A DNA stretch of 64,000 bases, from the NCBI RefSeq assembly GCF_004138335.1, contig NZ_RYFW01000001.1, forward strand, positions 806,001 to 870,000, read 5' to 3'. Shown here piece after piece: positions 1-8,456 of this stretch. Within the stretch, counting starts at the first letter, position 1. The number at the start of each line of letters is the position of its first letter. The stretch comes from Peristeroidobacter agariperforans (GTDB taxonomy: Bacteria > Pseudomonadota > Gammaproteobacteria > Steroidobacterales > Steroidobacteraceae). A program made the translations under genes and the position numbers. The notes under the pieces were generated by a model. The model had not been told where the DNA came from, ran no database searches, and worked only from the letters and a program-made list of their open reading frames with translations.

Positions 1-291
1 CACGCCGGGAATCTGCGGACTGGGCTGCGGGGCGCGTGCCAGTGCACTGCGTAGTGCACTCAGCAATTCGGCCTGGGTTTGCGGCGGCGGACCGATGCGC
101 CCGTCGATGCTCAAGCCCCGCTCGTCGAGCCGGACTTCCAGACAATCGCCGAAGCCGATGAAGGAATACCGCGCCAGCCGTTCGCCGCCTTCGACGCTCT
201 CCAGCAAAAAGCGCGGCTTGAAGGGCTTGAGCTTCAGATAGGCCGAGACCGGCGTGTCCAGGTCTGCGGCGATGTCGAAGGGTGGTTGCAC
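1..291 (-). CDS. trpE: Anthranilate synthase component I, N-terminal 97 residues (partial)
   Basis: The gene runs off the left edge. It encodes the chorismate-binding subunit that, with TrpG, makes anthranilate in the first step of tryptophan synthesis in the cytoplasm. A GTG start at 289-291 gives a protein beginning [20 protein letters not shown], followed by [19 protein letters not shown], the typical TrpE N-terminal block holding the tryptophan feedback site (the LLES element). The related PabB and menaquinone enzymes usually lack this exact block, and the tryptophan-rich leader and attenuator upstream (342-522) settle the identity as trpE. The catalytic C-terminal domain lies outside the window. 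No strong ribosome-binding site is obvious before the GTG, so the start is moderately certain. Confidence 0.9.
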   Translation of the reverse strand, partial: MQPPFDIAADLDTPVSAYLKLKPFKPRFLLESVEGGERLARYSFIGFGDCLEVRLDERGLSIDGRIGPPPQTQAELLSALRSALARAPQPSPQIPGV

Positions 292-341
292 TCAACTGTC
301 CTCGGCGTTGAACCGTGCTCTTCGGTCCGGCGAGGGGCGAT

Positions 342-379
342 AAAAAACCCATCTCCGGATCGGTGCGCGGAGATGGGTT
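342..379 (-). terminator. trp attenuator (Rho-independent terminator upstream of trpE)
   Basis: Positions 346-357 and 368-379 form a perfect 12-bp stem with a 10-nt loop. Read on the minus strand it is followed directly by six T (342-347 are all A on the plus strand). It lies between the leader peptide stop (408) and the trpE start (291), the position of a transcription attenuator. Upstream, minus-strand bases around 425-458 can pair imperfectly with one another (GACCCTC with GAGGGCC), a candidate 1:2 pause hairpin overlapping the Trp codons. Confidence 0.9.
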
Positions 380-407
380 CTTTGGATGCTTGGCTAGTGT
401 GTGTTTG

Positions 408-485
408 TTACGCCCAACAAGCTCCAGCGGCCCTCTCCTGTGAGGGTCGCCACCACCAGCGGTGAATTGCGAGCGACGTAGTCAT
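408..485 (-). CDS. trpL: trp operon leader peptide with three consecutive Trp codons
   Basis: The frame encodes 25 residues, begins MTTSLAIHRWWWRPSQ and ends GACWA. Three adjacent TGG codons (450-458) and a fourth near the end make it a tryptophan sensor: ribosome stalling on WWW when charged tRNA-Trp is scarce should prevent formation of the terminator at 342-379 and allow trpE transcription. There is no ribosome-binding site, and the ATG lies only 8 nt after the predicted -10 element, so the transcript probably starts at or within about two bases of the ATG. Too short for ordinary gene calling, but peptide, promoter and terminator together make it secure. Confidence 0.9.
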   Translation of the reverse strand: MTTSLAIHRWWWRPSQERAAGACWA

Positions 486-493
486 GCGCGTGA

Positions 494-522
494 GTATTAC
501 CGGCCGCCCGAGGGGGAGTCAA
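494..522 (-). promoter_or_regulatory. Sigma-70-type trp promoter
   Basis: On the minus strand, TTGACT (517-522) and TAATAC (494-499) are separated by exactly 17 bp. Each differs by one base from TTGACA and by two or fewer from TATAAT. It is placed to start transcription at about 486-487, next to the trpL ATG at 485. Confidence 0.8.
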
Positions 523-704
523 CTTCCTTGTATGCAATGGGTTGGAGCCGGGCCCCGGCGGGTCCGCAAGTTCTACCTACCCGGTCGCCTTGAGACCCGT
601 TTGTCACGGCAGCCCGACTGATCCTTCACCTGCCCACTCCTACGATGGAATCAGGGACTGCTTGAGGCAGCGTGGCCACCAACAACCTATCGGGAGGCAG
701 TTTT

Positions 705-2117
705 ATGGCTTCGAATCTGCTGGCCGGAAGTATCGCGGTGGTGCTGGGCGTGGCGACCGCCGGTACACAAGCGGACGAGTTGTCCGAATTGCGTGAACGG
801 CTGGACGCGCAGGAACAGAAAATCCGGATCCTGGAGCGCAAGCTCGAACTGCAGGAAGAAGCAGCGAAGGCTGCCGCGCCGACGACGCCAATCGTGCGCG
901 CCTCGCCTCAGCAAGGCTTTCGTATTCAATCGGCTGACGGGGCCAATGTCGCGCGCCTGCGTGGCGTGCTGCATTTCGACGGACGTTACTTTGCGGATGA
1001 CGCCACCCCGGAGACCGCCGACACCTGGCTTCTACGCCGGGTGCGTCCGACGTTCGAAGGCACGTTCAATAACATCTATGACTTTCGGTTCACGCCGGAC
1101 TTCGCCGGCGGTCGCACCATCATTCTCGATGCGTTCATCGCGGCACGCTTGAAGCCGTGGGCTGTCGTCACTGCCGGCAAGTTCAAAGTGCCGGTGGGTC
1201 TCGAGCGCCTGGTCTCATCCACCGATCTGCGCTTCATCGAGCGCGGCTTGCCCACCAGCCTCGTGCCCAATCGCGATCTCGGTCTGCAACTGGGCGGAGA
1301 CATTGCTGGCGGCGTCGTGAATTACTCGCTCGGCTATTTCAACGGCGTCGGCGACGGCAGCAGCAGCGACAGCAACACGCCGAACGCCGATGCCGAGAAC
1401 GATACCAAGGGCGATTGGGCGGCACGCGTGTTCGTCCAGCCGTTCTTGAACTCGGATAACTTCGCGCTGCGCGGTCTCGGCTTCGGCGTCGCGGGCACGT
1501 ATGTGAATTCGACCGGCAATACGACGACCACACTTCTGCCCAGCTATCGCACGCCCGGGCAGCAAACATTCTTCAGCTATCGCGGCACGACGAACGGTGT
1601 GAACGGCACGATCGCCGATGGCGAGCGTCTGCGCTGGACGCCGCAGGCCTATTACTCGATCGGCAGCTTCGGCGTGCTCGGCGAATACGTGACGATTTCT
1701 CAAGACGTGTCCCGACTCACTGCGACCGCCGGTCTGCGTCGTGACACGCTCGACAACACCGCCTGGCAGCTGCAGCTCGCCTGGTTCGCTACCGGCGAGG
1801 ACGAATCGTTCCGCGGCTTCACGCCGCAATCCATCTTCGACCCCAGCCAGGGCACGTGGGGCGCGCTCGAGTTGGTCGCGCGCTATCACGAGCTCGACAT
1901 CGACGACGACGCGTTCGTCGGCGCGGCCGATTCGTTTGCGAACCCCGCGACCGCTGCCAGCAAGGCCAGCGCCTGGGGCGTGGGCGTGAACTGGTACCTG
2001 ACCCAGAACTACAAGTGGTCGCTCAACTACGACGTCACCAGCTTCGAGGGCGGCGCCGCCATCGGCGACCGTGCTGACGAAAAAGCTTTGTTTACCCGCT
2101 TTGCGGTGGGCTTCTGA
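705..2117 (+). CDS. Phosphate-selective porin O/P family outer-membrane protein
   Basis: A 470-residue outer-membrane channel of the OprO/OprP family (trimeric anion-selective 16-stranded porins). The ATG at 705 is preceded by the ribosome-binding site GGGAGG. A longer frame from 672 has no such site. Residues 1-23 are a signal peptide, 25-51 a charged heptad segment (ELRERLDAQEQKIRILERKL) typical of the N-terminal coiled coil in these porins, and the rest is barrel-like sequence ending FTRFAVGF with the terminal phenylalanine used by the BAM machinery. The gene 33 bp downstream encodes a sulfate-binding protein, so this porin may admit sulfate or another anion rather than phosphate. That substrate is an inference from context. 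Confidence 0.85.
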   Translation: MASNLLAGSIAVVLGVATAGTQADELSELRERLDAQEQKIRILERKLELQEEAAKAAAPTTPIVRASPQQGFRIQSADGANVARLRGVLHFDGRYFADDATPETADTWLLRRVRPTFEGTFNNIYDFRFTPDFAGGRTIILDAFIAARLKPWAVVTAGKFKVPVGLERLVSSTDLRFIERGLPTSLVPNRDLGLQLGGDIAGGVVNYSLGYFNGVGDGSSSDSNTPNADAENDTKGDWAARVFVQPFLNSDNFALRGLGFGVAGTYVNSTGNTTTTLLPSYRTPGQQTFFSYRGTTNGVNGTIADGERLRWTPQAYYSIGSFGVLGEYVTISQDVSRLTATAGLRRDTLDNTAWQLQLAWFATGEDESFRGFTPQSIFDPSQGTWGALELVARYHELDIDDDAFVGAADSFANPATAASKASAWGVGVNWYLTQNYKWSLNYDVTSFEGGAAIGDRADEKALFTRFAVGF

Positions 2118-2150
2118 TCTTTATTTGTCGATTACCGGAGAGAACGACAC

Positions 2151-3173
2151 ATGACGGGCTTCAAGATATTTTCATGGCGCTACTGGGCGGGCCTTGCGCT
2201 CGCCGGCTTTGCGCTGAGCGGTCCGGTGGCGCGGGCCGCCGATGTGAATCTGATGAATGTTTCCTACGATCCGACGCGCGAGCTGTACGAGGACTACAAC
2301 AAGGCATTCGCGGCTCATTGGGAGAAGCAGACCGGCGACAAAGTCACGATCAAACAATCGCACGGCGGCTCGGGCAAACAGGCGCGCACCGTCATCGACG
2401 GCTTGCCGGCCGATGTTGTGACCCTGGCGCTCGCCGGTGACATCGACGCCATTGCCAGCACCGGCAAGCTGCTGCCGGCGAACTGGCAGTCCCGCCTGCC
2501 GCACAACTCTTCGCCTTACACCTCGACCATCGTGTTCCTGGTGCGCAAAGGCAATCCTAAAGGCATCAAGGATTGGGGCGATTTGATCAAGCCCGGCGTG
2601 CAGGTGATCACGCCGAATCCGAAGACGTCAGGCGGCGCACGCTGGAACTATCTCGCGGGCTGGGCCTGGGCGTTGAAGCAGCCGGGCGGCAGCGAGGCTT
2701 CGGCGAAGGAATATACGAAGAAGCTGTTCAGCCACGTGCCCGTGCTCGACACGGGTGCTCGTGGCGCGACGACGACGTTCGTTCAACGCGGCATCGGTGA
2801 TGTGTTGCTCGCTTGGGAGAACGAAGCGTTCCTGTCCATCAAGGAGCTGGGGCCGGACAAGGTGGAAATCGTGGTACCGAGCCTGAGCATCCTGGCCGAG
2901 CCGCCGGTGACCGTGGTCGACAAGGTGGTGCTGCGTCGGGGCACGCGCGAAGTAGCGACCGAGTACTTGAAGTACCTGTACAGCCCGGAGGCCCAGGAAA
3001 TCATCGCGAAGAACTTCTACCGCCCGATCGATCCGGCGGTCGCCGCGAAGTACCAGAAGACGTTCCCGAAGTTGAACCTGGTCACCATCAAGGATTTCGG
3101 CGGCTGGGCCCAGGCGCAGAAGGTGCACTTCGCCGATGGCGGGGTGTTCGATCAGATCTACGCGCCGGAGTGA
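2151..3173 (+). CDS. Sulfate ABC transporter periplasmic substrate-binding protein (first copy)
   Basis: A 340-residue Sbp/CysP family protein. An N-terminal signal peptide ends near AARA. The mature part shows the family blocks [44 protein letters not shown] and [11 protein letters not shown], which form the sulfate-binding cleft. It is a paralog of the copy at 20894-21970, which lies in a complete importer operon. Here only a porin gene precedes it and no permease or ATPase follows, so it probably feeds the distant CysTWA complex or is a specialised scavenging component. An AGGAGA-like site (CGGAGAG) precedes the ATG. A hairpin at 3198-3233 may end the two-gene transcript. Confidence 0.92.
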   Translation: MTGFKIFSWRYWAGLALAGFALSGPVARAADVNLMNVSYDPTRELYEDYNKAFAAHWEKQTGDKVTIKQSHGGSGKQARTVIDGLPADVVTLALAGDIDAIASTGKLLPANWQSRLPHNSSPYTSTIVFLVRKGNPKGIKDWGDLIKPGVQVITPNPKTSGGARWNYLAGWAWALKQPGGSEASAKEYTKKLFSHVPVLDTGARGATTTFVQRGIGDVLLAWENEAFLSIKELGPDKVEIVVPSLSILAEPPVTVVDKVVLRRGTREVATEYLKYLYSPEAQEIIAKNFYRPIDPAVAAKYQKTFPKLNLVTIKDFGGWAQAQKVHFADGGVFDQIYAPE

Positions 3174-3197
3174 TCTGGGAGGTGACGTCGGTGGGCA

Positions 3198-3233
3198 GCG
3201 CAGGCTAGGGGGAGGTATCTCCCTAGCCTGCGC
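3198..3233 (+). terminator. Strong hairpin after the porin-sbp pair, possible terminator
   Basis: Positions 3198-3210 and 3221-3233 form a perfect 13-bp stem with a 10-nt loop, 25 bp after the sbp stop and before an oppositely oriented gene. There is no T-run on either side, so it may be a stabilising 3' end structure rather than a full intrinsic terminator. Confidence 0.55.
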
Positions 3234-3291
3234 CGAAAGGTCACAGGTGCGGCCGAGCCAGCTTCGGAGAAGACCCTGATTCGAGCTTTGT

Positions 3292-3735
3292 TCAACTCTC
3301 GTCGTCGCGCTTGTTCTGCTCGACGCGTTTCCTCAGTTCCATCCACTCCTGCAGCTTCTTCAGATCGGTCGGCTTGCGCTTGGGCTCGGCGGGCTTGAGT
3401 GGGGCGCGATTGCCACCATTGTAGGGGTCGTTCTTGCCAACGTTGCCGCGGGTTGACGAGGAATTGTCGTAAGGATTGAAGCCGCCCGGATCGGGCGGGC
3501 GCCGCTGGATGGCGGTGTCGGCGATGGACAGGTCGTTCAGATCGAGCTTCTTCAGCCGCTGCGTGCTGATGTCGCGGCTGTAGACGCCGGTCTCGAGCTG
3601 CCATTCCCAGATCGAATTGCCGCGCTCATCATAGGCGATCCGTCCGGAGCGCTTGTCGGCCTGTGATTCGTCGGCGGGTGCGCTGGTTCCTTGGGGGGTC
3701 GGCTCCTGGGATGGTTTGTCCCCGGGGTTGCTCAT
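3292..3735 (-). CDS. Conserved hypothetical protein, hydrophilic
   Basis: A 147-residue soluble protein with no signal peptide or membrane segment. The first third is polar (MSNPGDKPSQEPTPQG). A central block, IAYDERGNSIWEWQLETG followed by STQRLKKLDLNDLSIAD, resembles a small family of uncharacterised proteobacterial proteins. The tail is rich in Lys, Arg and Glu (LKKLQEWMELRKRVEQNKR) and probably helical. The frame is open up to 3819, but the ATG at 3735 starts the family-like sequence and avoids overlapping the divergent ABC exporter start at 3818. Function unknown; nothing in the sequence suggests an enzyme active site. Confidence 0.7.
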   Translation of the reverse strand: MSNPGDKPSQEPTPQGTSAPADESQADKRSGRIAYDERGNSIWEWQLETGVYSRDISTQRLKKLDLNDLSIADTAIQRRPPDPGGFNPYDNSSSTRGNVGKNDPYNGGNRAPLKPAEPKRKPTDLKKLQEWMELRKRVEQNKRDDES

Positions 3736-3817
3736 GAGATGGCGATCTCTCTTGATTAAGTGATGTTGGAGAGTCTGTGCTGCCGCAGATGACAAAGCAA
3801 TCGACGATGAGACACGC

Positions 3818-5662
3818 ATGAGCTCACTGCGACGTCCGACGAATACGAAACCGGAACTGGCGCGCGGCTTCGCTGGGGTATTTGCCTACAGCACTCGCGC
3901 GCTCGAGCTCGTGTGGACCACGAGTCGTCCGCTCACGATCGCGTTTGGCCTGATGACGTTGATCGCCGGCACGTTGCCTGCCGCCGTCGCTTACGTCGGC
4001 GCGCTCATCGTCGACGCGGTAGTTGCCGCCATTCAGGCAACGCCCAGCACGCGAGAGGCGCTCACTGAGCACGCCTTGTGGCTGGTGGCGGGAGAAGGCG
4101 CACTCGTTGCTGCCATCGCCGGTGCGCAGCGCGGGCTCAACCTCTGTCAATCGCTACTCCGAGCTCAGCTCGGCCAGCGCGTCAATGTCATGATCCTCGA
4201 AAAGGCGCTGACGCTCGAACTGTCGCATTTCGAGAACTCCGACTTCTACGACAAGCTCACTCGCGCGCGGCGTGAAGCATCGAGCCGTCCGCTTTCGCTC
4301 GTGACGCGCACGTTCGGTCTGGCCCAGAACGCGATCTCGCTATTGAGTTTCGGCTCCCTGCTGCTGCACTTCTCGCCTTGGGCGGTTGCGCTGCTGATCC
4401 TCGCCGGCCTGCCCGCGTTTCTGGCGGAGACCAAGTTCTCCGGCGATAAATTTCGACTGTTCCTGTGGCGCTCACCAGAAACACGCATGCAGCTGTATCT
4501 GGAGACCGTGCTGGCGCGCGAGGACCATGCCAAGGAAGTGAAGTTGTTCGGCCTGGGGCCGCTGTTCCTCGAGCGCTATCGGAATATTTTCAACAAGCTC
4601 TATCACGAGGATCGCAATCTAACGATCCGCCGCGACACCTGGGGTTTCTTCCTCGGCTTGATCGCGACCATTACGTTGTACGGCGCGTACGCGTGGATCG
4701 CGCTCTCCGCCATCGCGACACGCATCACGCTGGGCCAGATGACGATGTATCTGATGTTGTTCCGGCAAGGACAGTCGGCGGTGTCCGCGATCCTGTCCGC
4801 GGTTGGCGGCATGTATGAAGACAATTTGTATCTGTCGACGCTGTACGACTACCTGGAAACGCCGGTGAATGGCGGCAAGGGCGTGGCCGTGCACGGCCCC
4901 AAACCCGAGGACGGCATTCGATTCGAGCAAGTGAGTTTCACTTATCCCGACGCCGAACAGCCCACGTTGGTCGATATCGATCTGCACATCCGCCCCGGCG
5001 AATCGCTGGCGCTGGTCGGCGAGAACGGCTCGGGCAAGACGACGCTGATCAAGCTGCTGACCCGTTTGTACACGCCAAGCTCTGGCCGCATCCTGCTCGA
5101 CGGCCAGGACCTGCAGGAGTGGGACGAAGCGGCGCTGCGCGATCGCATCGGCGTGATCTTCCAGGACTTCACCCGTTACCAGCTGCTGCTCGGTGAGAAC
5201 ATTGGCGCCGGTGACGTGCGTCACTTCGAAGACGAGGAGCGCTGGCGCGACGCGGGCGAGAAAGGCATGGCCGCACCTATCGTAGAAACATTGCCGGCGG
5301 GCTATCGCACGCCGCTGGGCAAATGGTTCAACGACGGCCGCGAGCTCTCCGGCGGCCAGTGGCAGAAGATCGCGCTGTCACGCGCCTTCATGCGCTCGCG
5401 GGCCGACATCCTGGTGCTGGACGAGCCGACTTCCGCGATGGATGCAAGCGCTGAAGCGACCATCTTCGAGCATTTCCGGACGCTGACACGCGGTCGGATC
5501 GCCATCCTGATCTCGCACCGTTTTTCCACCGTGCGCATGGCGGACCAGATCGTGGTGATCGAGAACGGCCGCATCATCGAGCGCGGCGGTCATGACGAGC
5601 TGATGCAGTTGAACGGTCATTACTCACACCTGTTCTCGCTGCAAGCCAAGGGCTATCGTTAG
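3818..5662 (+). CDS. ABC exporter half-transporter (fused membrane and ATPase domains)
   Basis: A 614-residue protein of the ABCB/MsbA-like type, expected to homodimerise in the inner membrane and export a hydrophobic substrate or peptide. The N-terminal half has about six hydrophobic segments. The C-terminal nucleotide-binding domain shows Walker A GENGSGKTT, a Q-loop IFQDFTRYQ, signature LSGGQWQK, Walker B ILVLDEPTSAMD and the switch histidine in LISHRFSTV. The FENSDFYDKLTRARREA block in the membrane domain is typical of a subfamily often found with lantibiotic or lasso-peptide genes, but no precursor peptide is recognisable nearby, so substrate is unknown. It stands alone on its strand, divergent from the hypothetical gene at 3292-3735. 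Confidence 0.88.
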   Translation: MSSLRRPTNTKPELARGFAGVFAYSTRALELVWTTSRPLTIAFGLMTLIAGTLPAAVAYVGALIVDAVVAAIQATPSTREALTEHALWLVAGEGALVAAIAGAQRGLNLCQSLLRAQLGQRVNVMILEKALTLELSHFENSDFYDKLTRARREASSRPLSLVTRTFGLAQNAISLLSFGSLLLHFSPWAVALLILAGLPAFLAETKFSGDKFRLFLWRSPETRMQLYLETVLAREDHAKEVKLFGLGPLFLERYRNIFNKLYHEDRNLTIRRDTWGFFLGLIATITLYGAYAWIALSAIATRITLGQMTMYLMLFRQGQSAVSAILSAVGGMYEDNLYLSTLYDYLETPVNGGKGVAVHGPKPEDGIRFEQVSFTYPDAEQPTLVDIDLHIRPGESLALVGENGSGKTTLIKLLTRLYTPSSGRILLDGQDLQEWDEAALRDRIGVIFQDFTRYQLLLGENIGAGDVRHFEDEERWRDAGEKGMAAPIVETLPAGYRTPLGKWFNDGRELSGGQWQKIALSRAFMRSRADILVLDEPTSAMDASAEATIFEHFRTLTRGRIAILISHRFSTVRMADQIVVIENGRIIERGGHDELMQLNGHYSHLFSLQAKGYR

Positions 5663-5833
5663 CCCAGGTTTATCGATGCCGCCGGTACATCAACTAAAGC
5701 TATCCTGACCGGCGCGGTGCGCCCCGATATCGGGCAAACTCCGTGACAGCGTGGAGCGCAAATGATATTCCTAGCGAGCCACCTGCTCATACGGCCGTCA
5801 ATGAAGGCGCGCCGCTAACTCCCTGGTTCACCC

Positions 5834-6757
5834 ATGTCCAGCTCTGACTCTTCGTTGCGGTCCACGACCGCGGCCGCTCCCATTGCCCCCGCTACCAGCG
5901 TGTGGCTGACGCCGGCGGAGCTCCTGCTGCTCGGTGCAGTATGGGGCAGCTCATTCTTGTTCATGCGTATCGCCGCGAAGGACTTCGGCGCGTTCGCGCT
6001 CGTCGAAGTTCGCCTGGCACTCGGCGCGCTGATTCTGTTGCCGTTCCTGTGGCGGGTGAAGGATCAGATCAGGCCATCGCATTGGTTGCGGTTCTTGGGC
6101 ATTGGCATCATCAATTCGGCCGCGCCTTTCGTACTCTTCGCCTGGGCCGCACAACGCGCCCCAGCCGGTGTGGTCGCTATCAGTAACGCGACGGTCGTGA
6201 TGTTCACCAGCATCGTGGCGTTCCTGCTGTTCGGCGAAAAGATCAGCAAGCGCGGCGCGCTCGGCCTACTGCTCGGTTTCATCGGCGTCGCTGCGCTTGC
6301 TAGCGGCAAGACTTCGGGCGGCAGTGTGCTACCGGCGGCGCTCGCGGGCGTGTTCGCTTCGATTCTTTATGGCTTTGGCGGAAATTTCACCAAGCGCTAT
6401 CTGCACGATCTGCCGCCCAGCGCGGTGGCGGCGGGCACGGTGATGTGTGCGGCCATCGTGGTGGCGCCGTTGGCATTCGTAACCTGGCCGAGCACGCCGG
6501 TTCCGGCACTTTCCTGGCTATCCGCGGTCATGTTAGGGGCACTGTGCACCGGCCTGGCGTATTTCCTTTATTACAGGCTGTTGTATCGGATCGGTGCGCC
6601 CCGCACCTCGACAGTGACTTATCTGGTGCCGCTGTTCGGCGTAATCTGGGCGTGGGTGTTCCTGAGCGAGCCGCTCACTCTCAGCATGGCCGTCGCCGGC
6701 GCATTGATCCTGGGAGGCGTGGCCTTGAGTCAACGGCGCGCTTCGGCCAAGAAATAG
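5834..6757 (+). CDS. EamA/DMT family inner-membrane transporter
   Basis: A 307-residue protein with about ten hydrophobic helices arranged as two EamA repeats, for example the block LLLGAVWGSSFLFMRIA near residue 30 and GLAYFLYYRLLYRIGAPRTS in the second half. This matches the 10-TMS drug/metabolite transporter superfamily (RhtA/YdcZ-like exporters of amino acids or metabolites). Substrate cannot be read from the sequence. A 171-bp gap separates it from the ABC exporter; the next gene begins 28 bp after its stop, so those two are probably co-transcribed. Confidence 0.88.
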   Translation: MSSSDSSLRSTTAAAPIAPATSVWLTPAELLLLGAVWGSSFLFMRIAAKDFGAFALVEVRLALGALILLPFLWRVKDQIRPSHWLRFLGIGIINSAAPFVLFAWAAQRAPAGVVAISNATVVMFTSIVAFLLFGEKISKRGALGLLLGFIGVAALASGKTSGGSVLPAALAGVFASILYGFGGNFTKRYLHDLPPSAVAAGTVMCAAIVVAPLAFVTWPSTPVPALSWLSAVMLGALCTGLAYFLYYRLLYRIGAPRTSTVTYLVPLFGVIWAWVFLSEPLTLSMAVAGALILGGVALSQRRASAKK

Positions 6758-6785
6758 CGAGGCGCCAACAGAACAGGTGATCTCG

Positions 6786-7751
6786 ATGAACGCACGCGAG
6801 CAAGAAGCCGTCCTGACCATTGCCCTGCTGGCCGCCTTCGCGGACGGCGCCAAGGACGATCGGGAGCGTGAAGAGATCAAGCGCATCGCCGAATCGTTGA
6901 GCGGTGAAGCCGGCGCGCCGCAAATGTCACAGCTCTATCAGAACGTGCTGTTGAAGCGCGTGAACGTTTCACAAGCTGCGGCGGCGCTCACCGATCCGTC
7001 GCATCGTCAGCTCGCCTATGAGATGGCTGTGTGCGTCTGTGACGCCGACGCAGTAGCAAGCCCCGCCGAGCAGAAGTTCTTGCAAGAGCTGCGAGGCGCG
7101 CTGGCGCTCGATACTCAGCAAGCAGTACAGGTGGAGCAGGAAGCGGCGGCGCTTGCCGAAACTCCGCTGCCGAATACGCCGATCGCGGCAGCAACCGCAC
7201 AACCCAGTGGCAACGTCACTCGGCAAGCAGCGATGTCCGATGCCGAAATGGACAAGTACATCCTCAATCACTCGATCGTGAATGGCGCGATCGAACTGCT
7301 GCCGCAGTCGCTGGCGACGATGGCCATCATTCCGCTGCAGATCAAACTGGTGTATCGGATCGGTCAGACCTACGGTTTTCAGCTCGACAAAGGTCACATT
7401 CGTGAGTTTATTGCGACCGCCGGCGTGGGCCTGACCTCGCAATACGTCGAACAAATCGGTCGCAAGCTGCTCGGGGGTTTGCTCGGCAGCGTTGCTGGCG
7501 GCCTGGGCCGCGGGCTCGGAGGCGCGACCGCAGGTGCCGCATTTTCTTTTGCCACTACGTATGCACTCGGGCAGCTGGCGAAGCGCTATTACTCCGGCGG
7601 CCGGCAGATGAACAGTGCCCTGATTCAACAAACCTACCAATCATTGCTCGGGCAGGCTAAGCAAATACAAGGTCAGTACTCGTCCGAGATTCAGCACAAG
7701 GCCAGCACGCTTGATGCAGGCCAGGTGATGTCGATGGTGAAGAACGCGTAG
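6786..7751 (+). CDS. TerB-like domain and DUF697-like domain protein
   Basis: A 321-residue protein. Residues 1-115 are all-helical and resemble TerB/tellurite-resistance-like domains (VLTIALLAAFADGAKDDREREEI, with acidic repeats such as VCDADAVASPAEQKFL). Residues 150-300 hold two hydrophobic stretches and the pattern ATMAIIPLQIKLVYRIGQ plus AGVGLTSQYVEQIGRKLLGG, which resembles the DUF697/YcjF membrane domain. The ATG at 6786 is preferred because AGGTGA lies 5 bases upstream; a GTG at 6777 would lie within that site. It probably sits at the inner membrane in an envelope-stress or metal-related role, which is inference. Confidence 0.75.
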   Translation: MNAREQEAVLTIALLAAFADGAKDDREREEIKRIAESLSGEAGAPQMSQLYQNVLLKRVNVSQAAAALTDPSHRQLAYEMAVCVCDADAVASPAEQKFLQELRGALALDTQQAVQVEQEAAALAETPLPNTPIAAATAQPSGNVTRQAAMSDAEMDKYILNHSIVNGAIELLPQSLATMAIIPLQIKLVYRIGQTYGFQLDKGHIREFIATAGVGLTSQYVEQIGRKLLGGLLGSVAGGLGRGLGGATAGAAFSFATTYALGQLAKRYYSGGRQMNSALIQQTYQSLLGQAKQIQGQYSSEIQHKASTLDAGQVMSMVKNA

Positions 7752-7894
7752 TGTCTGTTGAATGTGACGTCCGCGGGCCGACCACACGCGTCGGCCTCTG
7801 ACGACAGCGGCTTACAAAATATTTGGTCGCGCGGAACCTCGTCTGCGCCCGCGGTATTCAAAACTTGAGATTGCCGCAAGACGAGGAGATCCTC

Positions 7895-8350
7895 ATGAGC
7901 TTACGTTCCAACCTTGTTTACACCGCGCTATTCGCTGCCAGCGCCGTAGCTGCCCCTGCGGCATGGGCGCAGGTGCAAGAGCCCGCACCGCCAGCCCAGG
8001 AATATCCATCTCCCGCGGCGGAAGCACAAACTCCGCCGATGAATGAAGCGCCCGAGTCGAACACCGCTGCGTCGGCGCAGATCAGCGATCAGAAGATCGA
8101 GCAGTTCGCCGATGCTTACGTCGCAGTGCAGACGATCCAGGAAAAGGCAGCGTCCGACCTGCAGACTGCGAAAGAGCCCGCGCAGGCAGATCAAGTGAAG
8201 CAGAAGGCCGAATCCGACATGATCGCTGCGGTCGAGAAGTCCGGCCTCAAAGTCGATGAGTTCAACCAGATCGTGGAAACGATGACGGCCAATGCCGACG
8301 TGCGCGAGCGCGTCGCTGCGAAGTTGCAGGAACGTCAGGGCGGCGGCTGA
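7895..8350 (+). CDS. DUF4168 domain secreted protein
   Basis: A 151-residue exported protein. The ATG at 7895 follows GAGGAG by 6 bases. The signal peptide ends near AAWAQ (about residue 25), followed by a Pro/Ala/Glu-rich linker and then a DUF4168-type helical domain: ISDQKIEQFADAYVAVQTI and, near the C-terminus, KSGLKVDEFNQIVETMTAN. Proteins of this family are periplasmic and of unknown function. A well-formed terminator follows at 8413-8450. Confidence 0.85.
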   Translation: MSLRSNLVYTALFAASAVAAPAAWAQVQEPAPPAQEYPSPAAEAQTPPMNEAPESNTAASAQISDQKIEQFADAYVAVQTIQEKAASDLQTAKEPAQADQVKQKAESDMIAAVEKSGLKVDEFNQIVETMTANADVRERVAAKLQERQGGG

Positions 8351-8412
8351 TTTGAGATAGCCCCCACCCGGCACATTCGACTCCCCAGGGGAGCCCGAGT
8401 TTTCCTGCACCC

Positions 8413-8450
8413 GACAGCCCGAAGTTTTTAACCCTTCGGGCTGTCCTTTT
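8413..8450 (+). terminator. Rho-independent terminator of the DUF4168 gene
   Basis: A perfect 12-bp stem (8413-8424 with 8434-8445) with a 9-nt loop is followed by CTTTT on the plus strand. It sits between convergent genes and points towards the minus-strand dioxygenase gene. Confidence 0.85.
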
Positions 8451-8456
8451 ATGTGC

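Noticed and set aside
3198-3233. Bidirectional intrinsic terminator with T-runs
   Set aside because: The stem is strong but no T-run follows on either strand, so only a possible terminator is claimed.
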